Assembly: GCA_003225315.1 (NCBI GenBank)
Contig: QHZD01000030.1
Coordinates: 24,906-88,905 of the forward strand
Source of the DNA: Acidobacteriota bacterium
Lineage (GTDB): Bacteria > Acidobacteriota > Terriglobia > Acidiferrales > UBA7541
Reading direction: 5' to 3'
Length of the DNA stretch: 64,000 bases
A program made the position numbers and the translations under genes. Each line of letters begins with the position of its first letter. Within the stretch, counting starts at the first letter, position 1. The notes under the pieces are model-generated. The model was given only the letters and a program-made list of their open reading frames with translations, was not told the origin of the DNA and ran no database searches. This document shows, piece by piece, positions 34,925 to 44,240 of the stretch.

Positions 34925-36376
34925 TCAAACAAAGCCGTCGGCGCTTGCGACAGCATTTTTCGCGAGCGGCTTCGGCGCACCGATGGAAACCAACTGGTCG
35001 CGAGTTGGCTCGGCGCAGCAATACCAAGGTTCACTGAGGAACGGGACGCCAACCTGGGAGCGCTCTGGCAAGCTGATCTTCGGAGCGGGCAATCCGGCTG
35101 CGGCGTGAGCAGCATTCCAGATGCGTTCGAATGTGGGCGGCCGCGACTCTTTTTGGCGCTCGCCTGCGGCGGCAATTTCCTGAACGGTTTCGCTGAGAGC
35201 GTCGAGGCGCGGGTCAGCATTTTTCCAAGGGTACGCCAATGACTGCGGGTCGAACGGCCCGATCAGGAGGCGCACATCATCCAATTCCAACATCCGCGAG
35301 CCTTCCGGGATGAGCAAACGAATACCAAGCTGAATGGGCGCAACGTTCTCGATCACGCCCTGTTCAGCGATCACTCGCAGCAAATCTGAGTAGCTATCCA
35401 GCGTCGTCCAAGGAGTGAACGGAACGAATGTCGGATGGAGAGTCATGCCAAGTTCACGGAACGTTTTTATGACCTGCAGAAAATCTTCGCGCGTGTGTCC
35501 CTTGTCTAGAAAACCCAAGACCGCATCGTCCACAGATTCGACCGCGCTGATCACAAAGAGGCAGCCGGTATCGCGAAGAGTGGGCAAGTGGTCCTTGTAT
35601 TTGAGCAAGTGCTCGATCTTGATGGTCACGTCGTACGTCACCGAGGGAAATTCGCGATGAAACGCCTCGACGAGTTCCATCGCGTGACGAATGCCATTAA
35701 AGAAATCGGGATCACCGAAGGTAATGTGCTGCGCGCCAGCGGCCACCTGGCGCCGAATGTCTTCTAGCACCACGTCGCGGCTGACAATTCGAAAGACTCC
35801 CTTGTAAACGGGCACGATGGGGCAATGGCGGCAAAGATGCTTGCAGCCGCGGCTCGCCTCCGTGGAGCCAACGATCCGAAAACCATCCCCGGGAACGATA
35901 AGATGCGCATACTTTTCCATCGCGGGCATCCCGGATCGATCGGGAACCTCGAACTGCAGCCGCGCCAACGAAATCATGGACTCCGGGGACTGCGCGATTG
36001 CCGTTCCATCCGTGGCTAACTGTTCCGCCAGTTGCACAAGCCCTTCTTCGAATTCGCCGCCAAGAATCGTGGAGACGCCAAGCGCGCGAAGATACTCGAC
36101 ATTCATGGGGGCGTACAGACCGTAACAACAGAGGTGCGCGCCAGGATTCAGTTTACGAAGCCGGGGAATGAGCTGCGCCGCCAGCCGCGTTGCGGTGTGC
36201 ATGGGCAAATAGATGGCGACGAGCTCGGCATCGGTAATCGAAGTCTCATTCAGGGACTGCCGGGCAAGGTCGAGCACTGTAACGCGGTGGCCGCGTTTGC
36301 GCAGCCACACCGCGGGCGACGCCAGGCCGAAGGGCTGCCTACCCAACTCGTAGGTCGAAATGAGAACGACGTTCAC
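34925..36376 (-). CDS. B12-binding-domain radical SAM protein with CCAEP tail
   Basis: 483 residues. The N-terminal Rossmann domain (about 1-140) has B12-binding fold features (LISTYELGRQPFGLASPAVWLRKRGHRV) but no DxHxxG, so base-off cobalamin binding is doubtful. The radical SAM centre is CKHLCRHC near 182-189 (CxxxCxxC), in GSTEASRGC. The C-terminal region ends with WYCCAEP about 25 residues before the stop, the tail that defines the CUAEP/CCAEP-tail radical SAM (seleno)protein family; here both are Cys (TGC TGC), so no selenocysteine. GTG start with AGGAG only one base away. The ATP-grasp gene follows at 23 bases. The reaction is unknown. Confidence 0.8.
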   Translation of the reverse strand: MNVVLISTYELGRQPFGLASPAVWLRKRGHRVTVLDLARQSLNETSITDAELVAIYLPMHTATRLAAQLIPRLRKLNPGAHLCCYGLYAPMNVEYLRALGVSTILGGEFEEGLVQLAEQLATDGTAIAQSPESMISLARLQFEVPDRSGMPAMEKYAHLIVPGDGFRIVGSTEASRGCKHLCRHCPIVPVYKGVFRIVSRDVVLEDIRRQVAAGAQHITFGDPDFFNGIRHAMELVEAFHREFPSVTYDVTIKIEHLLKYKDHLPTLRDTGCLFVISAVESVDDAVLGFLDKGHTREDFLQVIKTFRELGMTLHPTFVPFTPWTTLDSYSDLLRVIAEQGVIENVAPIQLGIRLLIPEGSRMLELDDVRLLIGPFDPQSLAYPWKNADPRLDALSETVQEIAAAGERQKESRPPTFERIWNAAHAAAGLPAPKISLPERSQVGVPFLSEPWYCCAEPTRDQLVSIGAPKPLAKNAVASADGFV

Positions 36377-36461
36377 GCTCCTACCAGTATAGCCGCGCGG
36401 CGCGAGGATTCAATTTCGGCTATGATAGAGGGCTACGCACCATGGCGAAAGGACTGTCAGG

Positions 36462-39128
36462 ATGGCCATCAACGCGGGCAATTCTTTCCGCACTCGCGAC
36501 AAACTGAACGTGGGCGCCCAGACCTTCGATATTCACCGCCTCGAGTTTCTTGAAAAGCAGGGCGTCGCCGACCTGGCGAAACTTCCTTTTTCACTGCGCA
36601 TACTTCTGGAGAATCTGGTTCGCTGCGAGGATGGCCGGTTTGTCCATGCCGAGGACATTCGGGCGCTGGCGGGCTGGCGACCCGGGGCTCCGGAAAAAGA
36701 GATTGCTTTTATGCCCGCGCGCGTCCTGTTGCAGGATTTTACGGGGGTGCCCGCGATCGTCGATCTCGCCACGATGCGCGAAGCGGTACAACGCATGGGG
36801 GGCAGTCCGAAGCGAATCAACCCGCTGTTCCCCGCTGAGCTGGTCATTGATCATTCCGTGCAGGTGGATAATTTTGGCAACGTGAATGCGTTCGGCTTGA
36901 ACGCGGAACTTGAGTTTCAGCGCAACGTGGAGCGCTACGCCTTCCTGCGCTGGGGACAGACAGCGTTTCAAAATTTCAAGGTCGTTCCGCCGGACACCGG
37001 AATCTGCCACCAGGTAAATCTGGAATATCTCGCGCGAGTTGTCTGCGCGATGCCCTACGGCAACCGGTTTGAGGCTTATCCCGATTCAGTGGTGGGCACG
37101 GATTCGCACACCACCATGGTCAATGCCTTGGGCGTATTTGGCTGGGGCGTCGGCGGAATCGAAGCAGAGGCGGCCATGCTGGGCCAGCCCTCTTCGATGC
37201 TCATTCCGGAAGTGATCGGTTTCCGGCTGCACGGGCGATTGAGCGAAGGCGCAACCGCCACCGATCTTGTTCTGACCGTCACGGAAATGTTGCGGAAAAA
37301 AGGTGTAGTCGGGAAATTTGTGGAGTTCTATGGATCAGGCTTATCCACGCTGAGCGTCCCCGACCGCGCCACGATTGCCAACATGGCCCCGGAGTACGGC
37401 GCAACCATGGGCTTCTTCCCCGTTGACGCGGAGACTTTGGCGTATCTGCAATTTACTTCGCGCTCCGCTGAACAGATCGCGCTTGTCGAAGCCTACTGCA
37501 AGGAGCAGATGCTTTTCCGGACGGATCAGACGCCCTCGCCGCTCTTTAACGACACGCTGGAATTGGATTTGGGAGCGGTTGAGCCGACGGTCGCCGGCCC
37601 CAAGCGTCCGCAGGATCGCGTCGCGCTGCGTCAGGCAAAGTCTTCTTTCACCAAAGTCGTGGAAGGAACGTCAGCGAAGCACGTAGCCGTTCGAAACAAC
37701 GGCGACTCGTTTGACCTTTCAAGCGGGGCAGTGGTTATTGCCGCTATCACCAGCTGCACCAACACTTCAAACCCTTCGCTCATGCTGGGCGCGGGGCTGC
37801 TGGCGAAGAAGGCAGTCGAGCGCGGGTTGCACGTCAAACCGTGGGTTAAGACCAGCCTGGCGCCAGGATCGAAAGTTGTCACCGATTACCTACAAGCTGC
37901 TGGGCTGACACCTTACCTTGAGAAATTGAATTTTCACTTGGTGGGCTACGGCTGTACAACCTGCATCGGCAACAGCGGCCCGCTGCCGGAAGCCATCGGG
38001 TCTGCCATCAAGGATAACAATCTGATCGCCGTCGCGGTACTGAGCGGCAATCGCAATTTTGAGGGCCGCATTCATCCGCTGGTTCGCGCGAATTATCTGG
38101 CGTCGCCGCCGCTGGTCGTTGCCTATGCGCTTGCGGGCCGCATGGATATGGACCTCACGACCGAATCGCTCGGAAACGATTCGGCGGGCAAGCCGGTCTA
38201 TCTAAAGGACATTTGGCCGACTCCGCAAGAAATCGAATCAACGGTTCGCTCAGCGGTTTCTTCATCGCAATATAGCAAGCAGTACAGCGAAGTGTTCGAA
38301 GGCGACGCGCACTGGAAGTCCATGCCCATTCCAAAAGGCGACATCTATAAGTGGGACCCGAAATCCACTTACATCAAGATGCCGCCTTATTTCGAGAACA
38401 TGCCGAAGACGCCGCCGGCGCTAGCCGACATTCATGGCGCCAAAGTGCTGGCGATTCTTGGCGACAGCGTCACTACCGATCACATTTCGCCGGCCGGATC
38501 GATTCCGGTGGATTCGCCCGCGGGAAAATACCTGATCGCCAACGGCGTGAAGCCGCATGAATTCAATTCCTACGGGGCGCGCCGCGGAAATCACGAGGTT
38601 ATGATGCGCGGCACGTTTGCGAACATTCGTCTGCGCAACCAGCTTGCACCGGGCACGGAAGGCGGTTGGACGCTCTTCCTTCCTGACGGCGAGAAGATGT
38701 ACATCTACGACGCCGCGGTGAAATATCGCGAGGCGGGCGTGCCGCTGGTGGTCATTGCCGGAAAAGAGTACGGTTCGGGTTCCTCGCGCGATTGGGCCGC
38801 AAAGGGCACGCGACTGCTTGGCGTGCGTGCAGTTGTTGCGGAAAGCTACGAACGCATTCACCGCAGCAACCTGGTCGGCATGGGCGTGCTTCCGCTGGAA
38901 TTCAAGGCCGGAGAAAACCGCGAATCGCTCGGCCTGATGGGTCACGAAATTTTCGAGATCGAAGGAGTCGCGTCACTCGGGCCGAAGAAACAGATCACCG
39001 TGCATGCTAAATCGGGAGAAGGTCGCGCAAAAACCTTCTCGGTGATTGCGCGCGTGGACACTCCGGAGGAAGTTTCCTACTACCATCACGGCGGCATTCT
39101 GCAATACGTTTTGCGGCAAATGCTGTAG
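36462..39128 (+). CDS. acnA: Aconitate hydratase A
   Basis: 888 residues, full length for the AcnA/IRP1 family. 4Fe-4S ligands in TSCTNTSNP near 432 and [14 protein letters not shown] near 496-500. Other conserved blocks: [10 protein letters not shown] near 209, [11 protein letters not shown] near 285, [14 protein letters not shown] near 666, and [16 protein letters not shown] near 766-780. It interconverts citrate and isocitrate in the TCA cycle. ATG 36462 has AGG directly upstream plus AAAGGA further back; a TATGAT box at 36421-36426 could be its -10. A strong terminator follows. It is divergent from the radical SAM gene. Confidence 0.95.
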   Translation: MAINAGNSFRTRDKLNVGAQTFDIHRLEFLEKQGVADLAKLPFSLRILLENLVRCEDGRFVHAEDIRALAGWRPGAPEKEIAFMPARVLLQDFTGVPAIVDLATMREAVQRMGGSPKRINPLFPAELVIDHSVQVDNFGNVNAFGLNAELEFQRNVERYAFLRWGQTAFQNFKVVPPDTGICHQVNLEYLARVVCAMPYGNRFEAYPDSVVGTDSHTTMVNALGVFGWGVGGIEAEAAMLGQPSSMLIPEVIGFRLHGRLSEGATATDLVLTVTEMLRKKGVVGKFVEFYGSGLSTLSVPDRATIANMAPEYGATMGFFPVDAETLAYLQFTSRSAEQIALVEAYCKEQMLFRTDQTPSPLFNDTLELDLGAVEPTVAGPKRPQDRVALRQAKSSFTKVVEGTSAKHVAVRNNGDSFDLSSGAVVIAAITSCTNTSNPSLMLGAGLLAKKAVERGLHVKPWVKTSLAPGSKVVTDYLQAAGLTPYLEKLNFHLVGYGCTTCIGNSGPLPEAIGSAIKDNNLIAVAVLSGNRNFEGRIHPLVRANYLASPPLVVAYALAGRMDMDLTTESLGNDSAGKPVYLKDIWPTPQEIESTVRSAVSSSQYSKQYSEVFEGDAHWKSMPIPKGDIYKWDPKSTYIKMPPYFENMPKTPPALADIHGAKVLAILGDSVTTDHISPAGSIPVDSPAGKYLIANGVKPHEFNSYGARRGNHEVMMRGTFANIRLRNQLAPGTEGGWTLFLPDGEKMYIYDAAVKYREAGVPLVVIAGKEYGSGSSRDWAAKGTRLLGVRAVVAESYERIHRSNLVGMGVLPLEFKAGENRESLGLMGHEIFEIEGVASLGPKKQITVHAKSGEGRAKTFSVIARVDTPEEVSYYHHGGILQYVLRQML

Positions 39129-39162
39129 TACCCCGCCAATTTCCCGGCGCAAAAGCCCCTGG

Positions 39163-39187
39163 AAGTCTCCGTCCGGGGACTTTTTTT
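39163..39187 (+). terminator. Intrinsic terminator of acnA
   Basis: AAGTCTCC (39163-39170), loop GTCC, GGGGACTT (39175-39182), followed by a run of T to 39187. 35 bases after the acnA stop. Confidence 0.85.
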
Positions 39188-39437
39188 GTGCGAGCGAGCC
39201 GTACTCTCAAAATTGAAGTAAATCCTGCTGCGGAGTATAACGCGCTGGCCAGGCTCGGAAGTACGCAGATATCGTCGCGGTTCGGGGAATCCGCTCGAAG
39301 ACATTCGGCTATTGGAAAACGTGAAGTTTGTAATGAAAGATGGAAAGATTTACAAACAGGAGCCTTAAGCGGGAGTTGGACTATCTGAAAGGGAGAGGCG
39401 TAACAGACAATTTGCGCGCCCCAGAATGCGGGCAAAA
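39188..39437. other. Intergenic region with no recognisable gene
   Basis: About 250 bases between the acnA terminator and the receptor terminator. Short open frames exist but lack ribosome sites and known motifs. Nothing else seen. Confidence 0.4.
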
Positions 39438-39467
39438 CACAGGCCATATCTTGCGATACGGCCTGTG
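39438..39467 (-). terminator. Terminator-like hairpin for the Oar-like receptor gene
   Basis: CACAGGCCATATC pairs with GATACGGCCTGTG (13 pairs, one mismatch, loop TTGC). On the minus strand it is followed by TTTTGCCC. It lies 26 bases past the receptor stop at 39493. Confidence 0.65.
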
Positions 39468-39492
39468 CTTGTTTCTGGATTCAAACCTTCAG

Positions 39493-42400
39493 CTAGAACC
39501 GGAACTTCAATCCGATCTGGATATTCCGGGGACCGCCTGTCCCAATCACCGGATTTGCTGCCGCTACGTCCGGCGTGCTGAATATAAAGCCGAACGTGGA
39601 CGGATCGGACGGGTCGACGAATCCCTGCGTATTGGGATTAGCAAAGTGAGGATGGTTCAGGACGTTGAAGAACTCTCCCCGCAATTGGAAACTGACGCGC
39701 TCGCTGAGTTTGGTGTCTTTAACGATTGAGAAATCCCAGTTGTCCAGACGCGGCCCACGGAATGGGTTGCGGCTGATGTTGCCGAACGTGCCGACGTTCG
39801 GCGGAACCAGGATTGTTCCGTTCTCGACATAGCATCCCAGACCCACACCGCCGGGCACGGCGGTACTCTTAGGTGCCAGTTGGGCGATGTCGGCGTGGTC
39901 GATACATACCTGCGGGCTTTGTGGTTGTGGAGCAACTCCCCGCGTAGCTGGGTCATAGTCAGAGAAGTTAAAGTACGGCACACCCGTCAGAGATGGCTTA
40001 ATGTTGCCGGGGTTGCCCACGATGTTCCACCGGTCGCTGAATTCGCCGGTTAGGCTCGAATCACTTCCGTTGATGAACCCATCGTCAAGATTCCAAGGCA
40101 GGCCGCCCTGAATCGTGACAATGGAATTGAGTTGCCAGCCCTCCAGCAAATGGGCATAGCCCGAGCGCGAAGGCAGCTCGTACGTGAGGGCCAGTGTCAG
40201 GCGGTGCCGCAAATCGCTGTCGGAGTTGGATCGTTCCAGCCCAAGCCGCGTACTGTCTTGCGGTTGCTGACCGCGATTGAGCGATACATCGTCTATCGCG
40301 TGGGCGAAGGTGTATCCCAGCACGAAGTTCATTCTCTTCCAAGTCCGCTGGGTCAGTGTGGCCTGCAACGAGTTGTAGCTTGACGTATATCCATTATCCA
40401 GAAAATTGATGAATTCGAGATAGGGATACGGACTGTTGAACGGGCGGCCGGCTTGCTCACAGTGGCCACAAGCTGGATCGAGCTCAGCTGCGGAATTGGG
40501 ATCCACTTGATTGATGTCGCGGACGCCATAGAGTTTTACCCCGTGGTCGCCAACGTACCCCACCTGCAGCGATGTGGAGCTGGTCAACGCCCGCTGGACA
40601 TTCAAATTCCAGTTGATGACGTAAGGTGTCCTCAAATTCTTCGACACGGCAAGGATGTCACAGGGCGTCGCTGTGCAATCGATGGACGTCCGGAAGACTG
40701 GTCCGGCCGTGGACCAATTCAAACCGTTTACACCGCCGCCCGGAACGTTAACGGAGGACGCCGCAATGTTCCCGTTTGCACCGGGAATTCCCGTAGAGGG
40801 GGCCGTCGGGATGACATTAATTCCTGCGGTTGAGGCGTTATTGACGCCGTTTTGACCTAGGAAGAGCGAAAGGTGCGGGATTTCGTATATGATTCCGCCG
40901 CCTGCGCGGATCACCGTCTTTCCTTTGCCACCGGGGTCCCACGACATGCCGAATCGCGGCGCGAAGTTATTGTGGTCGCCGTTGTACGGCGCGCTAATGC
41001 CATGCCCTACTTGGTGAATGCCCGTCGCGGGATCGAAATTGGCGAGGCGGCCGTTCTTTTCCTTGATCACAGTATTTAGGTCGTAGCGCACTCCCACATT
41101 CAAAGTCAGGCGTGGTGACACTCTCCAATCGTCTTGCAAGAAAGCCCCAGAGCTTTGAATGGAGACATCGCGATGCGAGTCGCCCACAAAAATTCGGCCA
41201 CCAGTCTTACCGGTTTCCGCTCCGCGCGGCAACCCTGCGATGAAATCCTGCAGCGGAGTGCTGGAAACACCAACTGGGAAGCAGTTACACCTGGCTGAGA
41301 GTTCGCCTCCTGCAAATCGTATGCGGCCCTTTCCGTAGCGGTCCCGCTGATTGTCGGTGGTCCCGTGCCGGTACTCGCCGCCAAAGCGAAAAGTATGCTT
41401 TCCTCGTGTGTAGGAAACATTGTCCACTCCCTGGAAAGTCTGGTTTGGCGTGGTAAGCAGCGGCCATCCATGATTGCCGCCCAATTGATTGAAGCCATCG
41501 ATGTCGATCTCAGGCAGACCGAAGTCCGAAGGGCTGGTCACCCCGGTGTTGATGCCATAAACGGTCGCCGGATTCGAAGCATGATCAGCCGTAAGGATCG
41601 ATTGCCAGAACCGGTTGAAACCGAACCGCGCCTCATTGACCCAGCGGGCGTTCGGCACCCAGGTGTAATTGAAACCGAAAACCTGAGCCCTCAGTCGAGA
41701 TTGCGATTCCCACTGTTCGCGCAAAACGGGGATGTCGAGTTCCGTCTGCAAGCTGTCGCCGAAAAAGTAACGCGCGGTCACGCTGTTGCTCTCGTTAAAG
41801 TGATGGTCAGCTTTGATAATGAAATTGTCGTTGCGGTTTTTGTTCGGCAATCCAATGTTGAGTTGGGCGTTATCGACGCCGTCCGTGTTGGCGTTCGGAT
41901 TGGCTGGATAAAGCGGCGCGAGCTTGACACTTAGAGCGTTCACGCCGCAGGTCCCGGGGCCAGCAGTCGCGCAAGCCGCAGTCACACTGGCAATAGCATC
42001 CGGGATGCTATTGACTTGGTCTCCTCCAGCGAAGCTGCTTGGAACAGTAGTAGGGCTAGTAGCTGTAAATGAGTTTCCGACTTGTGCCCGGATTGCTTCA
42101 TAGGCCCCGAAGATGAACGTTTTGTTCTTGACGATCGGTCCACCAATGCTGCCGCCAAACTGGTGCAGGCGCAGACCGCGTTGAGGAGAGGGCGCACCAG
42201 TCACCGGATCGGTTGTGGGATTGAAAAAGTTCCGAGCGTCGAACGCATTATTGCGTTCGAAATCGTAAGCGGTACCGTGCACATCGTTGGTTCCAGATTT
42301 GATGCCCAGATTGACGATCGCTCCCGGCTTCCATCCGTATTCGGCAGGAGGGTTTTCCTGCGCGTTGAATTCCTGAATTGCGTCAATGGGGAGGATACTA

Positions 42401-43035
42401 CCCGGAGTCCCCTGGACGCCTTCCGCGTTTATTACCGTCGTGGCGTAGTACGGATCGTTGTTATCCGTGCCGTCGACGATGAAATTGTTGTCCTCAGGAC
42501 GGTTCCCGTTCGAGCTGATCGAAAGAAAGCCCCCGCCAGTTGTTCGCTGCACTCCGGGCCGCAACACGACGAGATTTTGAAAGTCGCGGCCGTTCAGAGG
42601 CAGATCGTTTATGGATTTGTTTGCGAACGTTCCGCCAAGCGTGTCATTGGTAGTCTCCACCAGAGGGAGCTGCTCCGTTACCGTTACGGTTTCCGATACG
42701 CTGCCGGGCTGCATCGTAATGTCGAGGCGGACATCTTTAGCCACTTCCAGCCGGATGCTGCTGCGCTCGACTTTCTTGAATCCTGTCGCCTCAACAACCA
42801 ACTTGTAAGGGCCCGGCGGCAAGCTGGGAGCGACGTAGTCTCCCGCTTCGTTGGTCTCGAGCGTTCGCGCGACCCCCGTTTCCACGTTGGTGATGGTCAA
42901 GTGCGCGCCTTTGACAAGGCCTCCACTTTGGTCCGTCACGGTGCCCAGAATGCGGCCTTCCTGCGTTTGGCCGGACGCAATACCTAGCGCGCAGAATGCA
43001 AATAGAAAAAGAACGACACTTCGAAGAAATGTCAT
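39493..43035 (-). CDS. Oar-like TonB-dependent receptor with carboxypeptidase-regulatory domain
   Basis: 1180 residues. Signal peptide about 1-23 (FLRSVVLFLFAFCALGIASGQ). A CarboxypepD_reg domain covers about 25-110 (GTVTDQSGGLVKGAHLTI, DYVAPSLPPGPYKLVVEATG). The plug follows (SINDLPLNGRDFQNLVVLRPGV near 145-166; FIVDGTDNNDPYY), and the rest is a long beta-barrel ending in IGLKFRF with the C-terminal Phe. Such receptors import or secrete large substrates through the outer membrane in Acidobacteriota and Myxococcota. No TonB box could be named with certainty. ATG 43035 follows GGGGGGA. A promoter-like site is at 43122-43151. Confidence 0.9.
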   Translation of the reverse strand: MTFLRSVVLFLFAFCALGIASGQTQEGRILGTVTDQSGGLVKGAHLTITNVETGVARTLETNEAGDYVAPSLPPGPYKLVVEATGFKKVERSSIRLEVAKDVRLDITMQPGSVSETVTVTEQLPLVETTNDTLGGTFANKSINDLPLNGRDFQNLVVLRPGVQRTTGGGFLSISSNGNRPEDNNFIVDGTDNNDPYYATTVINAEGVQGTPGSILPIDAIQEFNAQENPPAEYGWKPGAIVNLGIKSGTNDVHGTAYDFERNNAFDARNFFNPTTDPVTGAPSPQRGLRLHQFGGSIGGPIVKNKTFIFGAYEAIRAQVGNSFTATSPTTVPSSFAGGDQVNSIPDAIASVTAACATAGPGTCGVNALSVKLAPLYPANPNANTDGVDNAQLNIGLPNKNRNDNFIIKADHHFNESNSVTARYFFGDSLQTELDIPVLREQWESQSRLRAQVFGFNYTWVPNARWVNEARFGFNRFWQSILTADHASNPATVYGINTGVTSPSDFGLPEIDIDGFNQLGGNHGWPLLTTPNQTFQGVDNVSYTRGKHTFRFGGEYRHGTTDNQRDRYGKGRIRFAGGELSARCNCFPVGVSSTPLQDFIAGLPRGAETGKTGGRIFVGDSHRDVSIQSSGAFLQDDWRVSPRLTLNVGVRYDLNTVIKEKNGRLANFDPATGIHQVGHGISAPYNGDHNNFAPRFGMSWDPGGKGKTVIRAGGGIIYEIPHLSLFLGQNGVNNASTAGINVIPTAPSTGIPGANGNIAASSVNVPGGGVNGLNWSTAGPVFRTSIDCTATPCDILAVSKNLRTPYVINWNLNVQRALTSSTSLQVGYVGDHGVKLYGVRDINQVDPNSAAELDPACGHCEQAGRPFNSPYPYLEFINFLDNGYTSSYNSLQATLTQRTWKRMNFVLGYTFAHAIDDVSLNRGQQPQDSTRLGLERSNSDSDLRHRLTLALTYELPSRSGYAHLLEGWQLNSIVTIQGGLPWNLDDGFINGSDSSLTGEFSDRWNIVGNPGNIKPSLTGVPYFNFSDYDPATRGVAPQPQSPQVCIDHADIAQLAPKSTAVPGGVGLGCYVENGTILVPPNVGTFGNISRNPFRGPRLDNWDFSIVKDTKLSERVSFQLRGEFFNVLNHPHFANPNTQGFVDPSDPSTFGFIFSTPDVAAANPVIGTGGPRNIQIGLKFRF

Positions 43036-43121
43036 AGATCCCCCCGTTTCCCCCGTTGAGGCACAAGGCATGCCTGCGAATGAACGCCGCGTCCCTGAAC
43101 ACGGCATTTGTCTTAATACTG

Positions 43122-43151
43122 GTTCTACATGGACAGACGGTTGTCGGTCAA
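43122..43151 (-). promoter_or_regulatory. Sigma70-like promoter of the Oar-like receptor gene
   Basis: Minus strand: TTGACC (43151-43146), 18-nt spacer, TAGAAC (43127-43122). The leader would be about 80 bases. Confidence 0.4.
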
Positions 43152-43213
43152 GGACCGTAAGCTCGAAGAATGAAAAAAATTAGAAAAAATGAGATAGATT
43201 CGTGGGTGGAACC

Positions 43214-43238
43214 GCTAAAACACTTCGAGGAAGTGTTT
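43214..43238 (-). terminator. Intrinsic terminator of lgt
   Basis: Minus strand: AAACACTTC (43238-43230), loop CTC, GAAGTGTTT (43226-43218), then TTAGC, giving a TTTT run. About 50 bases past the lgt stop at 43290. Confidence 0.6.
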
Positions 43239-43289
43239 CGATGACTCGGCTGGTGCTCATCTGGCTGGAGTTTCGGAGGATGTCACCAG

Positions 43290-44117
43290 TTAACCAGAAC
43301 GTTCGGTGGCACGTTCTCCTTCGTTGCGGCCTGGGAGCCGGCTCTTGATTCGCCAGAGAAGGATAGAACCCACGACCATCGACACAAGACTTGCGGTCTG
43401 CGCGTTCGACATGCCGAAAAAGGATCGCGGGTTGATGCGGATAAATTCAATCAGGAAGCGGGCCACTCCCGTCAGTATCAAGTAGGCGCAGAAGATTTCT
43501 CCGTTGGGCCGCGCTCCAATGGTTGCTTTCTTCCCCATTTGCCAAAGGATCGCCGCAATAACCAACCAGATAAAAAACTCATAGAGCGGCGTCGGGTGGA
43601 CACGCTCCGTCGTAGGCACAACGCCGTTGGGAAAGCTCATACCCCAAGGCAGAGCCGTCGGTACGCCGTAATCGCCGTCACCGGAGAGCAGGCAGCCGAT
43701 GCGCCCGATGGCGTAACCAACTGCTGCGGCCGGGGAGCAAAGGTCCATGAATTCCAGCGTTGGAATCCCGAAACGTCGCGCCAGAAACAGTAGCGCCACA
43801 AATCCGCCAACAAAGCCGCCGAACCAGGCGAATCCGTAGCGACTGAATAGCTCGGCCTTCCACGTGGCTGGGTCTTGGAGGGCATGATAGAGTTTCGCCC
43901 CTACCAGGCCAGCGAGGCCGGCGATGCCGATGATGAGAAACCCTTCGTCGTGATGGTTCTGCTTGCCGCTATCCTTCAGATAGCCGCTCTTCACAAACTG
44001 CTCGCGGCGGCGGTCGAAATCTGCTTGCAAGAGGCACGCGGCGGCCAACAGGCCGGTGGCGACCATTAAGCCAAACGTCGGAATTGTGAGCGGACCAAGG
44101 TGAAGAAAAGGAATCAT
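43290..44117 (-). CDS. lgt: Prolipoprotein diacylglyceryl transferase
   Basis: 275 residues, seven-helix inner-membrane enzyme. Conserved elements: RYGFAWFGGFVGG near 94-106, the Lgt signature GRIGCLLSGDGDYGVPT near 138-154 with the essential Arg, HPTPLYE near 174-180, and ARFLIEFIRIN near 222-232. It transfers diacylglycerol from phosphatidylglycerol to the lipobox Cys of prolipoproteins. The loop GKQNHHDEG near 51-59 is longer than in E. coli Lgt. The APC permease gene lies upstream, 123 bases away. Confidence 0.93.
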   Translation of the reverse strand: MIPFLHLGPLTIPTFGLMVATGLLAAACLLQADFDRRREQFVKSGYLKDSGKQNHHDEGFLIIGIAGLAGLVGAKLYHALQDPATWKAELFSRYGFAWFGGFVGGFVALLFLARRFGIPTLEFMDLCSPAAAVGYAIGRIGCLLSGDGDYGVPTALPWGMSFPNGVVPTTERVHPTPLYEFFIWLVIAAILWQMGKKATIGARPNGEIFCAYLILTGVARFLIEFIRINPRSFFGMSNAQTASLVSMVVGSILLWRIKSRLPGRNEGERATERSG

Positions 44118-44240
44118 CGATGAATTGAGTCAAACTCCCTTGTGAGTATACATAACGCTTAGGTATCGCTTGAACGCCGCCCTCATTTGCAAGCCGATCT
44201 CACCGTTGTCGTTGCTGACGCTGGCTGAATCATCTGCGTT

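Noticed and set aside
34925..35010. Selenocysteine in the CUAEP-type tail
   Set aside because: Both tail codons are TGC (Cys). There is no in-frame TGA at that place, so no SECIS element is needed.
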